Assembly (NCBI GenBank): GCA_021307345.1
Contig: CP089930.1
Span: forward strand, 2,852,001-2,916,000
Direction: 5' to 3'
DNA: 64,000 nt
Origin: Escherichia coli
Lineage (GTDB): Bacteria; Pseudomonadota; Gammaproteobacteria; Enterobacterales; Enterobacteriaceae
The position numbers were made by a program, and so were the translations under genes. How positions within the stretch are numbered: position 1 is the first letter of the stretch; each line of letters begins with the position of its first letter. A model generated the notes under the pieces. That model was given only the letters and a program-made list of their open reading frames with translations, searched no databases and was not told the origin of the DNA. Of this stretch, positions 17,681 to 30,591 are shown piece after piece.

Positions 17681-18442
17681 ATGATTTTAAATGCATTTTC
17701 TCTTGAAGGTAAAGTTGCAGTTGTCACCGGTTGTGACACTGGGCTGGGGCAGGGAATGGCGTTGGGTCTGGCGCAAGCGGGCTGTGACATTGTGGGTATC
17801 AACATTGTTGAGCCAACTGAGACCATTGAACAGGTCACTGCGCTGGGGCGCCGTTTTTTAAGTCTGACCGCCGATCTGCGTAAGATTGATGGTATTCCAG
17901 CACTGCTGGATCGTGCGGTGGCTGAATTTGGGCATATTGACATCCTGGTGAACAACGCCGGATTAATTCGCCGCGAAGATGCTCTCGATTTCAGCGAAAA
18001 AGACTGGGACGATGTGATGAATCTGAACATCAAAAGCGTGTTCTTCATGTCCCAGGCGGCGGCGAAGCACTTTATCGCGCAGGGTAATGGCGGCAAGATT
18101 ATTAATATCGCGTCAATGCTTTCATTCCAGGGCGGGATCCGTGTGCCCTCATATACCGCATCAAAAAGCGGCGTGATGGGTGTGACGCGCCTGATGGCGA
18201 ACGAATGGGCAAAACACAACATCAACGTTAATGCGATTGCTCCGGGTTATATGGCGACCAACAATACTCAGCAACTGCGGGCTGATGAACAGCGTAGTGC
18301 GGAAATTTTGGATCGCATTCCTGCGGGGCGTTGGGGGTTGCCGAGCGATCTGATGGGGCCGGTGGTGTTTCTGGCATCCAGTGCTTCTGACTATGTTAAT
18401 GGCTACACCATTGCCGTGGATGGCGGCTGGTTAGCACGTTAA
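17681..18442 (+). CDS. kduD: 2-deoxy-D-gluconate 3-dehydrogenase KduD
   Basis: 253-aa short-chain dehydrogenase that reduces 2,5-diketo-3-deoxygluconate to 2-keto-3-deoxygluconate. The Rossmann motif TGCDTGLGQG is near residue 16, NNAG near 90, and the catalytic YTASK near 156. RBS AAGGT precedes the ATG. Second gene of the kduID operon. Confidence 0.97.
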   Translation: MILNAFSLEGKVAVVTGCDTGLGQGMALGLAQAGCDIVGINIVEPTETIEQVTALGRRFLSLTADLRKIDGIPALLDRAVAEFGHIDILVNNAGLIRREDALDFSEKDWDDVMNLNIKSVFFMSQAAAKHFIAQGNGGKIINIASMLSFQGGIRVPSYTASKSGVMGVTRLMANEWAKHNINVNAIAPGYMATNNTQQLRADEQRSAEILDRIPAGRWGLPSDLMGPVVFLASSASDYVNGYTIAVDGGWLAR

Positions 18443-18463
18443 TTCATCTTGCTTACATTTATG

Positions 18464-18490
18464 ACCCTGTCACATTGGCAGGGTTTTTTA
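18464..18490 (+). terminator. Terminator of kduID
   Basis: Six-base stem ACCCTG/CAGGGT with a 9-nt loop followed by seven T, 22 nt past the kduD stop. Confidence 0.85.
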
Positions 18491-18629
18491 TTTCTGATAA
18501 TCAACATAATCCATATCATGGCTATTAAATAATCCATATTAATTATCAATTGATGAGTTTTGTTAGTTTTAACTGCTTTAAAATTAGTTGCTTAATTATA
18601 ATGTCATTAATTTTACTTAATTTTAAAAG

Positions 18630-18645
18630 TGTAATGTCCATCACA
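18630..18645 (+). promoter_or_regulatory. CRP site of araE
   Basis: TGTAA-TGTCCA-TCACA is one base from the CRP core and lies directly upstream of the AraC half-sites, the same order as in araBAD. Confidence 0.75.
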
Positions 18646-18659
18646 TAACTGCATGTGGC

Positions 18660-18696
18660 AGCAATTTAATCCATATTTATGCTATTTCCGACCTGA
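18660..18696 (+). promoter_or_regulatory. AraC I1-I2 half-sites of araE
   Basis: Two direct half-sites, AGCAATTTAATCCATA and TGCTATTTCCGACCTGA, resemble araI1 and araI2 of araBAD at the same helical spacing. Further AATCCATA elements lie upstream near 18508 and 18530 and could be a distal AraC contact. The remainder of this 315-bp gap is AT-rich with no gene. Confidence 0.8.
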
Positions 18697-18757
18697 CACC
18701 TGAGTTAATTGTTCACGTATTTTTTCACTATGTCTTACTCTGTGCTGGCAGGAAAAA

Positions 18758-20176
18758 ATGGTTACTATCAATACGGAATCTGCTTTAACGCCGCGCCCTC
18801 TGCGTGATACGCGGCGTATGAATATGTTTGTTTCGGTAGCTGCTGCGGTCGCGGGATTGTTATTCGGTCTTGATATCGGGGTTATCGCAGGTGCATTACC
18901 ATTTATCACCGATCACTTTGTGCTGACCAGTCGTTTGCAGGAATGGGTGGTCAGTAGCATGATGCTTGGCGCAGCAATCGGTGCGCTGTTTAACGGCTGG
19001 CTGTCGTTCCGTTTGGGACGTAAATACAGCCTGATGGCTGGTGCTGTACTGTTCGTATTGGGCTCAATAGGATCAGCGTTTGCCACCAGTGTCGAAATGT
19101 TAATCGCGGCCCGTGTGGTTCTGGGGATTGCGGTGGGGATTGCCTCTTACACTGCGCCACTGTATCTCTCTGAAATGGCGAGTGAAAACGTGCGTGGCAA
19201 GATGATCAGTATGTACCAGTTAATGGTCACGCTTGGCATCGTTCTGGCGTTTTTATCCGACACGGCATTCAGCTATAGCGGTAACTGGCGTGCGATGTTA
19301 GGTGTTCTTGCCTTACCGGCAGTTCTGTTGATTATTCTGGTGGTATTTCTGCCGAATAGCCCGCGCTGGCTGGCGGAAAAGGGGCGTCATATTGAGGCGG
19401 AAGAAGTGCTGCGTATGCTGCGCGATACGTCGGAAAAAGCGCGAGAAGAACTCAATGAAATTCGTGAAAGCCTGAAATTAAAACAGGGCGGTTGGGCGCT
19501 GTTTAAGATCAACCGTAATGTCCGTCGAGCAGTGTTCCTCGGTATGTTGTTGCAGGCGATGCAGCAGTTTACTGGTATGAACATCATCATGTACTACGCG
19601 CCGCGCATCTTCAAAATGGCGGGCTTTACGACCACAGAGCAACAGATGATTGCGACTCTGGTGGTGGGGCTGACATTTATGTTCGCCACCTTTATTGCTG
19701 TCTTTACGGTAGATAAAGCGGGGCGTAAACCGGCACTGAAAATTGGTTTTAGCGTGATGGCGCTGGGCACGTTGGTGTTGGGCTATTGCCTGATGCAGTT
19801 TGATAACGGTACGGCTTCCAGTGGTTTGTCCTGGCTCTCTGTTGGCATGACGATGATGTGTATTGCCGGTTATGCGATGAGCGCCGCGCCAGTGGTGTGG
19901 ATCCTGTGCTCCGAAATTCAGCCGCTGAAATGCCGCGATTTTGGTATTACCTGTTCGACCACTACGAACTGGGTGTCGAACATGATTATCGGCGCGACCT
20001 TCCTGACTCTGCTCGATAGCATCGGTGCGGCAGGTACGTTCTGGCTCTACACTGCGCTGAACATTGCGTTTGTTGGCATCACCTTCTGGCTTATTCCGGA
20101 AACCAAGAATGTCACGCTGGAACATATCGAACGTAGACTGATGGCTGGTGAGAAATTGAGAAATATCGGTGTCTGA
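18758..20176 (+). CDS. araE: Arabinose:proton symporter AraE
   Basis: 472-aa major facilitator with twelve membrane segments. Sugar-porter signatures are present: [15 protein letters not shown] in helix 1, [12 protein letters not shown] between helices 2 and 3, [12 protein letters not shown] before the central loop, and [12 protein letters not shown] at the C-terminus. It is low-affinity L-arabinose uptake driven by protons. Control by AraC and CRP is indicated by the upstream sites. Full length. Confidence 0.98.
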   Translation: MVTINTESALTPRPLRDTRRMNMFVSVAAAVAGLLFGLDIGVIAGALPFITDHFVLTSRLQEWVVSSMMLGAAIGALFNGWLSFRLGRKYSLMAGAVLFVLGSIGSAFATSVEMLIAARVVLGIAVGIASYTAPLYLSEMASENVRGKMISMYQLMVTLGIVLAFLSDTAFSYSGNWRAMLGVLALPAVLLIILVVFLPNSPRWLAEKGRHIEAEEVLRMLRDTSEKAREELNEIRESLKLKQGGWALFKINRNVRRAVFLGMLLQAMQQFTGMNIIMYYAPRIFKMAGFTTTEQQMIATLVVGLTFMFATFIAVFTVDKAGRKPALKIGFSVMALGTLVLGYCLMQFDNGTASSGLSWLSVGMTMMCIAGYAMSAAPVVWILCSEIQPLKCRDFGITCSTTTNWVSNMIIGATFLTLLDSIGAAGTFWLYTALNIAFVGITFWLIPETKNVTLEHIERRLMAGEKLRNIGV

Positions 20177-20182
20177 TTTCAC

Positions 20183-20215
20183 AGGCCGGATGTGCTGTAC
20201 ATCCGGCCTTTTTTT
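20183..20215 (+). terminator. Terminator of araE
   Basis: An 11-bp GC-rich stem AGGCCGGATGT/ACATCCGGCCT with a 5-nt loop and a run of seven T. Confidence 0.92.
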
Positions 20216-20304
20216 CGCTAATAGAGATCTGGCACCAGGCCGTTGAGGCGTTTGTTTCGTTCCTTAATCAGCTCTGTTGCGGTAACTCACATCAGGAGAG
20301 AGGA

Positions 20305-20997
20305 ATGAAAACAATTGGTTTGCTGGGAGGAATGAGCTGGGAATCCACCATTCCTTACTATCGCCTGATAAATGAAGGCATTAAACAGCGACTTGGCGGG
20401 CTTCACTCTGCGCAAGTGCTGCTACACAGCGTCGATTTTCATGAAATAGAAGAGTGCCAACGTCGCGGTGAGTGGGACAAAACAGGAGAGATTCTTGCCA
20501 GTGCGGCGCTTGGATTACAGCGGGCAGGAGCAGAAGGCATTGTGTTATGTACCAATACGATGCACAAAGTAGCAGATGTCATCGAGTCTCGTTGCTCACT
20601 GCCTTTCTTACATATTGCGGATGCCACCGGGCGTGCCATCACCCGTGTTGGAATGACGCGCGTGGCGCTGCTGGGAACGCGCTACACCATGGAACAGGAT
20701 TTTTATCGTGGACGGCTGGCAGAGCAATTTTCTATCGATTGTCTGGTGCCTGAAGCGGATGAGCGGGCGAAAATTAATCAGATTATTTTTGAAGAGCTGT
20801 GTCTGGGGCAATTTACCGAAACGTCACGCGCTTATTATGCGCAAGTCATTACTCGTCTCGCAGAACAGGGGGCGCAGGGCGTCATTTTTGGCTGTACTGA
20901 AATTGGTTTACTGGTGCCAGAAGAGCGCAGTGTCCTGCCCGTGTTCGATACCACCGCTCTTCATGCCGAGGATGCCGTCGCTTTTATGCTGTCGTAA
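20305..20997 (+). CDS. ygeA: Broad-specificity amino acid racemase YgeA
   Basis: 230-aa PLP-independent racemase of the aspartate/glutamate racemase family. The catalytic pair is Cys82 in VLCTNTMH and Cys197 in [21 protein letters not shown] precedes the ATG. Family knowledge: it racemises several amino acids, e.g. homoserine. It ends 4 nt from the convergent lysR stop. Confidence 0.94.
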   Translation: MKTIGLLGGMSWESTIPYYRLINEGIKQRLGGLHSAQVLLHSVDFHEIEECQRRGEWDKTGEILASAALGLQRAGAEGIVLCTNTMHKVADVIESRCSLPFLHIADATGRAITRVGMTRVALLGTRYTMEQDFYRGRLAEQFSIDCLVPEADERAKINQIIFEELCLGQFTETSRAYYAQVITRLAEQGAQGVIFGCTEIGLLVPEERSVLPVFDTTALHAEDAVAFMLS

Positions 20998-21001
20998 TTC
21001 G

Positions 21002-21919
21002 CTACAAAATAGCGTTAAGTGAGGCAACCAGATTCGGTAAACCTGCCTGTAAGTGCTCACTAAATGCCTGCACCAGTGCTGATGACGGACGGTGCAGGGG
21101 GCGAATCAGGCTAACGGTGAACGGAACTGCAATACTAAATCGCCGCACCACTAAACCGCTTGCCGCATAATCCAGTGCGGTGAGCGGGTTAACCACGGAA
21201 ACTCCCGCCCCCGCCCGTACCATCGCGCAGACTGACGCGGCGCTATGGGTTTCCACAATCATGCGGCGTTTAACCTGATGTTCATTAAATAGTTGATCCA
21301 ACAACTGGCGATAGCTATCAGTACGGGAAAGGCTGATGTAATTCTCACCCTGAAAATCTTCCGGCGTTAATACCTCTTTTGCCGCCAGCGAATGCCCCTG
21401 TGGTAAAACACAGACTTCATCTAAAGACAGTAATTCAGTACGTTCCGTACCCGCAGGCGTATGCAGCGTCTCGGTGAGGCCTAAATCATGGCGCTGGGCT
21501 GAGAGCCACTCTTCAAGTAGCGGCGATTCCTGCGGCACAATGTTTAAGCTGACTTCAGGATAGCGGGCCAGAAACGGTTGCATCAGTGGCGGCAAAAAAG
21601 ACTGCGAAAAGACCGGCAAGCAGGCAATAGACAGTTCGCCCTGGCGAAATTCGCGCAAACTTTCTGCGGCACTGACAATGCGATCCAGGCCGTACCAGGA
21701 TCGCTGCACCTCTTCAAACAACCGCAGCCCTTGCACGGTAGGATGTAATCGTCCGCGTACGCGCTCAAACAATTTCATCCCAATCACTTTTTCAAAGCGC
21801 GCCAGTTCGCGGCTGACGGTGGGTTGTGAAGTATGTAGCAGTTGTGCTGCTTCAGTCAGGCTTCCGGCGGTCATTACCGCATGAAAAATTTCAATATGAC
21901 GTAAGTTAACGGCGGCCAT
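21002..21919 (-). CDS. lysR: LysR, activator of lysA
   Basis: Founding member of the LysR family, which activates the divergent lysA when diaminopimelate is high and lysine low. The N-terminal helix-turn-helix is residues 19-40 (GSLTEAAQLLHTSQPTVSRELA); the rest is the ligand-binding domain. It is 305 aa, whereas the K-12 protein I recall has 311: the last residues differ and a TAG follows Ile-Leu. The change is at the tail next to the ygeA stop and probably neutral. The 121-bp gap to lysA should contain its operator. Confidence 0.97.
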   Translation of the reverse strand: MAAVNLRHIEIFHAVMTAGSLTEAAQLLHTSQPTVSRELARFEKVIGMKLFERVRGRLHPTVQGLRLFEEVQRSWYGLDRIVSAAESLREFRQGELSIACLPVFSQSFLPPLMQPFLARYPEVSLNIVPQESPLLEEWLSAQRHDLGLTETLHTPAGTERTELLSLDEVCVLPQGHSLAAKEVLTPEDFQGENYISLSRTDSYRQLLDQLFNEHQVKRRMIVETHSAASVCAMVRAGAGVSVVNPLTALDYAASGLVVRRFSIAVPFTVSLIRPLHRPSSALVQAFSEHLQAGLPNLVASLNAIL

Positions 21920-22040
21920 CTGCTTAATCTCATTCTCCGGTAATCCATATCATTTTTGCATAGACCTGGCATAAATCGATATTTTTTATTCTTTTTATGA
22001 TGTGGCGTAATCATAAAAAAGCACTTATTCGGAGTTTGTT

Positions 22041-23303
22041 ATGCCACATTCACTGTTCAGCACCGATACCGATCTCACCGCCGAAAATCTGCTGCGCTTG
22101 CCCGCAGAATTTGGCTGCCCGGTTTGGGTCTATGATGCACAAATTATTCGTCGGCAGATTGCGGCTCTGAAGCAGTTTGATGTGGTGCGCTTCGCACAGA
22201 AAGCCTGTTCCAATATTCATATTTTGCGCTTAATGCGAGAGCAGGGCGTGAAAGTAGATTCCGTCTCGTTGGGCGAAATCGAGCGCGCGCTGGCGGCGGG
22301 TTACAATCCACAAACGCATCCCGATGACATCGTCTTTACCGCTGATGTTATCGACCAGGCGACGCTCGAGCGTGTCAGTGAATTGCAAATTCCGGTGAAT
22401 GCGGGTTCTGTCGATATGCTCGACCAACTAGGCCAGGTTTCGCCAGGGCATCGGGTATGGCTGCGCGTTAACCCGGGGTTTGGTCATGGGCATAGCCAAA
22501 AAACCAATACCGGCGGCGAAAACAGCAAGCACGGTATCTGGTATACCGATCTTTCCGCCGCACTGGAAGTGATACAGCGGCATCAATTGCAGCTGGTCGG
22601 CATTCACATGCACATTGGTTCCGGTGTTGACTATGCACATCTGGAACAGGTGTGTGGTGCGATGGTGCGGCAGGTTATCGACTTTGGTCAGGATTTACAG
22701 GCGATTTCTGCTGGCGGTGGGCTTTCTGTGCCTTATCAGCAGGGAGAAGAAGCGGTTGATACCGAACATTATTATGGCCTGTGGAATGCGGCACGTGAGC
22801 AGATTGCTCATCATCTGGGTCACCCTGTGAAACTGGAAATTGAACCGGGTCGCTTCCTGGTGGCGCAGTCTGGTGTGTTGATTACCCAGGTGCGAAGCGT
22901 CAAACAGATGGGGTGCCGCCACTTTGTGCTGGTTGACGCCGGATTTAACGATCTGATGCGCCCGGCAATGTACGGCAGTTACCATCACATTAGCGCACTG
23001 GCGGCTGATGGTCATTCCCTTGAGCACGCGCCAACGGTGGAAACCGTTGTCGCCGGGCCGCTATGTGAATCGGGGGATGTTTTTACCCAGCAGGAGGGGG
23101 GGAATGTCGAAACCCGTGCTTTGCCGGAAGTGAAGGCGGGGGATTATCTGGTACTGCATGATACTGGCGCATATGGTGCGTCAATGTCATCAAACTACAA
23201 TAGTCGCCCACTGCTGCCAGAAGTTCTGTTTGATAATGGTCAGGCGCGGTTGATTCGCCGTCGCCAGACCATTGAAGAATTACTGGCGCTTGAGTTGCTT
23301 TAA
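22041..23303 (+). CDS. lysA: Diaminopimelate decarboxylase LysA
   Basis: 420-aa fold III PLP enzyme for the last step of lysine synthesis. PLP Lys54 lies in RFAQKACSN, the glycine-rich phosphate loop is SAGGGLSVPY, and the C-terminal active-site Cys is in GPLCESGDV. RBS CGGAG upstream. Convergent with galR 6 nt away. Confidence 0.98.
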   Translation: MPHSLFSTDTDLTAENLLRLPAEFGCPVWVYDAQIIRRQIAALKQFDVVRFAQKACSNIHILRLMREQGVKVDSVSLGEIERALAAGYNPQTHPDDIVFTADVIDQATLERVSELQIPVNAGSVDMLDQLGQVSPGHRVWLRVNPGFGHGHSQKTNTGGENSKHGIWYTDLSAALEVIQRHQLQLVGIHMHIGSGVDYAHLEQVCGAMVRQVIDFGQDLQAISAGGGLSVPYQQGEEAVDTEHYYGLWNAAREQIAHHLGHPVKLEIEPGRFLVAQSGVLITQVRSVKQMGCRHFVLVDAGFNDLMRPAMYGSYHHISALAADGHSLEHAPTVETVVAGPLCESGDVFTQQEGGNVETRALPEVKAGDYLVLHDTGAYGASMSSNYNSRPLLPEVLFDNGQARLIRRRQTIEELLALELL

Positions 23304-23309
23304 TCGCGG

Positions 23310-24341
23310 CTAGTTGCTGGAGGCGTTATGACTTGCCTCCAGTGACGGTGTTGAAACTGAATGGCGACGTACCAGCGTTGGACTAAAGACGTTGGTAATT
23401 TCAGGAAGCGGGTGATTGTTCGCCAGTGCCAAAGCCAGTTCGGCAGCCTGAGTCGCCATCGTTACAATTGGATAGCGTACTGTCGTCAAACGCGGACGAA
23501 CATAGCGCGATACCAGCACATCATCAAAGCCAATCAATGAAATCTCACCCGGTACATCAATACCATTATCATTGAGTACACCCATCGCGCCCGCCGCCAT
23601 TGAGTCGTTATAACAGGCCACGGCAGTGAAATTTCGCCCCCTTCCCAGCAGTTCAGTCATTGCCTGTTCGCCGCCGCTTTCATCCGGTTCGCCAAAAGTT
23701 ACCAGCCGATCATTGGCCGGAATACCGCTTTCGGCAAGGGCATCGTAATAACCCTGCAGACGATCTTCGGCGTCAGAAATAGAGTGGTTAGAGCAGAGAT
23801 AACCAATGCGAGTATGGCCTTGTTGAATCAAATGACGCGTCGCCAGCCAGGCGCCATAACGATCGTCCAGTGCGATGCAACGATTCTCAAACCCCGGAAG
23901 GATCCGGTTGATCAGCACCATGCCGGGCATTTGTTTCATCAATGCTGTCAAATCGGCATCGGGAATCATTTTGGCATGAACGACCAGCGCGGCGCAGCGA
24001 TGGCGGATCAACTGCTCAATGGCCTGACGTTCTTTTTGCTCGTTGTGGTAACCATTACCAATCAATAAAAAATTACCCGTGTGATAAGCCACCTGTTCAA
24101 CCGCTTTCACCATTGCGCCGAAAAAAGGATCGGAGACATCACCAACAATCAACCCAACGGTTTCGGTGGCCTGTTGTGCCAGCGCCCGGGCGTTGGCGTT
24201 CGGGTGATAGCTAAGAGACTCCATTGCACTATGTACAGCCAGCCGGGAAGCTTCGCTGGCTTTGGGAGAATTATTAATGACGCGGGAAACTGTGGCGACT
24301 GAAACGCCTGCCAGTCGGGCTACATCCTTTATGGTCGCCAT
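23310..24341 (-). CDS. galR: Galactose repressor GalR
   Basis: 343-aa LacI-family repressor of the gal regulon. The N-terminal helix-turn-helix is TIKDVARLAGVSVATVSRVIN, followed by the hinge and a periplasmic-binding-protein-like domain. A GalR-type operator lies just before its start, so autoregulation is likely. The 3' end contains a perfect inverted repeat CTGGAGGC/GCCTCCAG (23317-23342), which could slow transcripts from lysA. Confidence 0.98.
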   Translation of the reverse strand: MATIKDVARLAGVSVATVSRVINNSPKASEASRLAVHSAMESLSYHPNANARALAQQATETVGLIVGDVSDPFFGAMVKAVEQVAYHTGNFLLIGNGYHNEQKERQAIEQLIRHRCAALVVHAKMIPDADLTALMKQMPGMVLINRILPGFENRCIALDDRYGAWLATRHLIQQGHTRIGYLCSNHSISDAEDRLQGYYDALAESGIPANDRLVTFGEPDESGGEQAMTELLGRGRNFTAVACYNDSMAAGAMGVLNDNGIDVPGEISLIGFDDVLVSRYVRPRLTTVRYPIVTMATQAAELALALANNHPLPEITNVFSPTLVRRHSVSTPSLEASHNASSN

Positions 24342-24355
24342 GAAAATACCTTTGT

Positions 24356-24371
24356 GGGTAAACGCTTACAT
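24356..24371. promoter_or_regulatory. GalR/GalS operator at galR
   Basis: GGGTAAACGCTTACAT matches the gal operator consensus GTGTAANCGNTTACAC at all but two defined positions, 15-30 nt upstream of the galR start. Confidence 0.8.
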
Positions 24372-24555
24372 TCTGTCAGTGTTACGGAAAACGTCCGTTG
24401 GTTCAAGGGGCGTGGTACTTTCAGCGCGGGGATTGTGAGCGAAACGCAAATAAGTAAGACAAAAAAAGAGATTGCAAACCTTTGGTTACACTTTGCGAAA
24501 CGCTGTTGCGATTGACCGCTGGTGGCGTTTGGCTTCAGATTGATAAAGTGGTGAT

Positions 24556-24637
24556 CCCAGAGGTATTGATAGGTGAAGTCAACTTCGGGTTGATCACATG
24601 AATTACACCAACCTGCGCAGATGCGCAGGTTTTTTTT
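24556..24637 (+). ncRNA. omrB: Small regulatory RNA OmrB
   Basis: 82-nt Hfq-dependent sRNA. It shares the 5' end CCCAGAGGTATTGAT and the 3' terminator CCTGCGC...GCGCAGG plus eight T with OmrA, but has a different middle. OmpR-activated; it represses outer-membrane protein mRNAs and ompR by pairing of the conserved 5' end. A TGATAAAG element at 24541 fits as the -10 box. Confidence 0.96.
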
Positions 24638-24751
24638 GTCTGTCATCAATCTGTAACAGTAACCGATAATTTACACACCTGGTTGCATTTCCCTTCACTC
24701 CTTTGCGTTTTCTCGCTGGCGAACAGTCTGTGTGCAGACCACAATCAAGAT

Positions 24752-24839
24752 CCCAGAGGTATTGATTGGTGAGATTATTCGGTACGCTCTTCGTACCCTG
24801 TCTCTTGCACCAGCCTGCGCGGATGCGCAGGTTTTTTTT
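24752..24839 (+). ncRNA. omrA: Small regulatory RNA OmrA
   Basis: 88-nt twin of OmrB, 114 nt downstream in tandem. The 5' seed is identical for at least 15 nt. The internal hairpin GGTACG...CGTACC is specific to OmrA, and the GC stem with eight T ends the RNA. It lies just before aas, 88 nt from the start codon. Confidence 0.96.
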
Positions 24840-24912
24840 CGCCCCCATTTTACTGTCGCTCGTGTTCTCCTTCTGGTGTAATCTCGCACCATTCGCTTTT
24901 ACTGAAGATTGA

Positions 24913-28273
<3,361 letters not shown>

Positions 28274-28278
28274 TATTT

Positions 28279-28300
28279 AACGCCGGTTTTAACCGGCGTT
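28279..28300. terminator. Bidirectional hairpin between lplT and tas
   Basis: A 9-bp perfect inverted repeat AACGCCGGT/ACCGGCGTT with a short loop lies between the convergent stops of lplT and tas. T-rich tails are short on both sides. Confidence 0.7.
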
Positions 28301-28305
28301 AATCC

Positions 28306-29346
28306 TTAAGGTGCCGGATAAGTATAAACCTGATGCACCGCTTCAATTTCAGCCAATACGTCTTCGCTTAACTCCAGATGCAAACTTTCGATGTTGGTTT
28401 TCAACTGTTCCATCGTCGTTGCGCCCAGCAGCGTGCTGGCAACAAACGGTTGGCGGCGTACAAAAGCGAGCGCCATCTGAGCAGGATCCAGGCCATGACG
28501 TCTGGCAATATCAACATACGCCGCGACGGCTTTTTGCGTTTGTTCACCACTATAACGGGTGAACCGACTAAAGAGCGTATTACGCGCACCAGCCGGTTTT
28601 GCACCATTGAGATATTTACCGGTCAGCGTGCCGAAACCCAGGCACGAATAGGCCAGCAACTCGACGCCTTCATACTGGCTGACTTCCGCCAGACCCACTT
28701 CAAAGCTGCGGTTTAACAGACTATAGGGATTCTGAATAGTGACGATGCGCGGCAGATCGTGTTTGTCCGCCAGATGTAGATAACGCATTACGCCAAATGC
28801 GGTTTCATTCGACACGCCGATATAACGAATTTTCCCTGCGCGTTGGTATTCTGCCAGTGCATCCAGCGTATCCAGCAGCGAAACCGCAGGCGCGGAATCC
28901 GTCCAACTATAACCGAGTTTGCCGAAGCAGTTGGTCGGGCGCTGCGGCCAGTGTACCTGATAAAGATCGAGGTAATCAGTCTGTAGGCGCTTGAGGCTGT
29001 CATGCAGAGCTTCGCGGATATTCTTCCTGTCCAGCGCCTGATCCGGGCGAATTCCCTTGTCATTATTGCGCGACGGTCCGCTCACTTTGGAGGCGATAAT
29101 TAACTTTTCGCGGTTGCCATGTTTTGCCAGCCAGTTACCGACATAGGTTTCAGTCAATCCCTGCGTTTCGGGGCGCGGCGGTACAGGGTACATCTCGGCA
29201 ACGTCAATAAGATTAATGCCCTGAGCGACGGCATAGTCGAGTTGTGCGTGGGCGTCGGCTTCGCTGTTCTGTTCACCAAACGTCATCGTGCCAAGCCCCA
29301 GCGTGCTGACTTCCAGCGAGCTGTGGGGTATACGGTGATATTGCAT
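28306..29346 (-). CDS. tas: Aldo-keto reductase Tas
   Basis: 346-aa NADP(H)-dependent reductase of the aldo-keto reductase superfamily. The catalytic tetrad is visible: Asp and Tyr in LIDVAEMYPV, Lys in IIASKVSG, His in YQVHWPQR. It is known as a suppressor of tyrosine auxotrophy; the natural substrate is not known from sequence. Confidence 0.95.
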   Translation of the reverse strand: MQYHRIPHSSLEVSTLGLGTMTFGEQNSEADAHAQLDYAVAQGINLIDVAEMYPVPPRPETQGLTETYVGNWLAKHGNREKLIIASKVSGPSRNNDKGIRPDQALDRKNIREALHDSLKRLQTDYLDLYQVHWPQRPTNCFGKLGYSWTDSAPAVSLLDTLDALAEYQRAGKIRYIGVSNETAFGVMRYLHLADKHDLPRIVTIQNPYSLLNRSFEVGLAEVSQYEGVELLAYSCLGFGTLTGKYLNGAKPAGARNTLFSRFTRYSGEQTQKAVAAYVDIARRHGLDPAQMALAFVRRQPFVASTLLGATTMEQLKTNIESLHLELSEDVLAEIEAVHQVYTYPAP

Positions 29347-29453
29347 AGCCGTTTCCTTTTTATAATCACGACATAAGGAATATAAAAATGGCAGAGGGAA
29401 GGGAAAAGGGAAAGCGAAAAATCTTAAGGTCAGCCGGATGCTGACCTTATTTT

Positions 29454-29672
29454 TTAACGTTCAATAATTTGCGAGACATCATCGCGGTTAATTTGCATCG
29501 CGTTACCTTGTTGATCGTGATAACTCACAAGCCCGGTATCATCGTCAATTTCCGGTTTTCCATCAGTCAGGATCATTCGACCATCTTTAGTGGCCATCAC
29601 ATAATCACTACTACAACCGGAAACAGCAAATGCCAGTCCGACTGCGGAAATTAATACTGCCCATTTTTTCAT
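29454..29672 (-). CDS. ygdR: Small lipoprotein YgdR
   Basis: 72 aa with a signal peptide ending in the lipobox AVSGC. The mature domain of about 50 residues ([20 protein letters not shown] and onwards) is the small SH3-like YgdI/YgdR fold. Its paralogue YgdI is at 63312 in this window. On the minus strand, a perfect 9-bp hairpin with AAGATTTTT (29425-29447) follows and should end the transcript. Function unknown. Confidence 0.94.
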   Translation of the reverse strand: MKKWAVLISAVGLAFAVSGCSSDYVMATKDGRMILTDGKPEIDDDTGLVSYHDQQGNAMQINRDDVSQIIER

Positions 29673-29809
29673 CCGGTTATCCTCATTAAGCCCATCAATG
29701 ATAATAGTCTGTTTATAATCTGACGTTATACATCTTGAAAGCAGGAAAGTCTTAAACTGTGAGAATAAAGGGAAGACGTTCGCTCTCCCACTGGAGAGCG
29801 AACGGAATA

Positions 29810-30523
29810 TCAGAGCGGATTCTTTTTATTGCGAATCAGGTTGAGGCTTTCTACTGCAATGGAGAAGAACATTGCGAAGTAGATGTAACCTTTCGGTACG
29901 TGGATATCGAAACTTTCCAGTATCAGGGTAAAGCCCACCAGAATCAGGAAAGAGAGCGCCAGCATTTTTACCGAAGGGTGGCGTTCAACAAAATCACCAA
30001 TCGAACGCGCGGCGAACATCATCACACCTACTGCAATGACGACGGCCGCCATCATAATAAACAGATGATCCGACAGACCCACGGCGGTAATCACTGAATC
30101 GAGGCTGAAAATAATATCCAGCAGCATAATCTGTACGATAGCACCGAGGAATGATGAAACGCGTGTTTTCAGCCCTTCTTCTTCACCTTCGATAGATTCG
30201 TGGATCTCCTTACTGGCTTTCCAGATAAGGAACAGACCACCCAGCAGCAGAATCAAATCACGAGCGGAAATTTCCTGACTGAAAATTGTAAAAAGCGGAT
30301 TCGTCAGGCGCGTAACCCAGGCAATCGACGCCAGCAGCGCCAGACGCATAACCATGGCTCCAGCCAGTCCCAGACGCCGCGCGTGACCACGCTGTGCGGT
30401 GGGCAACTTTGCGACCACCAGAGAAAGGAAAATAATATTATCGATCCCAAGAACGATCTCCAGCAGCGTCAGCGTACCGAGCGCAAGCCAGGCGTTAGGA
30501 TCGGTTATCCATGCAAATAACAT
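29810..30523 (-). CDS. ygdQ: TerC-family membrane protein YgdQ
   Basis: 237-aa integral membrane protein of the TerC family, with about seven helices and the acidic family motifs [11 protein letters not shown] and DIIFSLDSV, thought to coordinate a metal. Relatives (Alx, MeeY) export manganese; the role of YgdQ is not established. An 11-bp hairpin at 29777-29804 (CGTTCGCTCTC/GAGAGCGAACG) follows the gene on the minus strand as probable terminator. Confidence 0.93.
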   Translation of the reverse strand: MLFAWITDPNAWLALGTLTLLEIVLGIDNIIFLSLVVAKLPTAQRGHARRLGLAGAMVMRLALLASIAWVTRLTNPLFTIFSQEISARDLILLLGGLFLIWKASKEIHESIEGEEEGLKTRVSSFLGAIVQIMLLDIIFSLDSVITAVGLSDHLFIMMAAVVIAVGVMMFAARSIGDFVERHPSVKMLALSFLILVGFTLILESFDIHVPKGYIYFAMFFSIAVESLNLIRNKKNPL

Positions 30524-30591
30524 CTAAAAAGCCCTGCCAAAAAAATGAAGCGGTAATTATATGCCCGGAATGCAGCAGGTCAAAGCGATGG

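Noticed and set aside
19478-20182. 234-aa frame antisense to araE
   Set aside because: Shadow frame, very rich in His, Arg and Gln as expected for antisense of a membrane protein.
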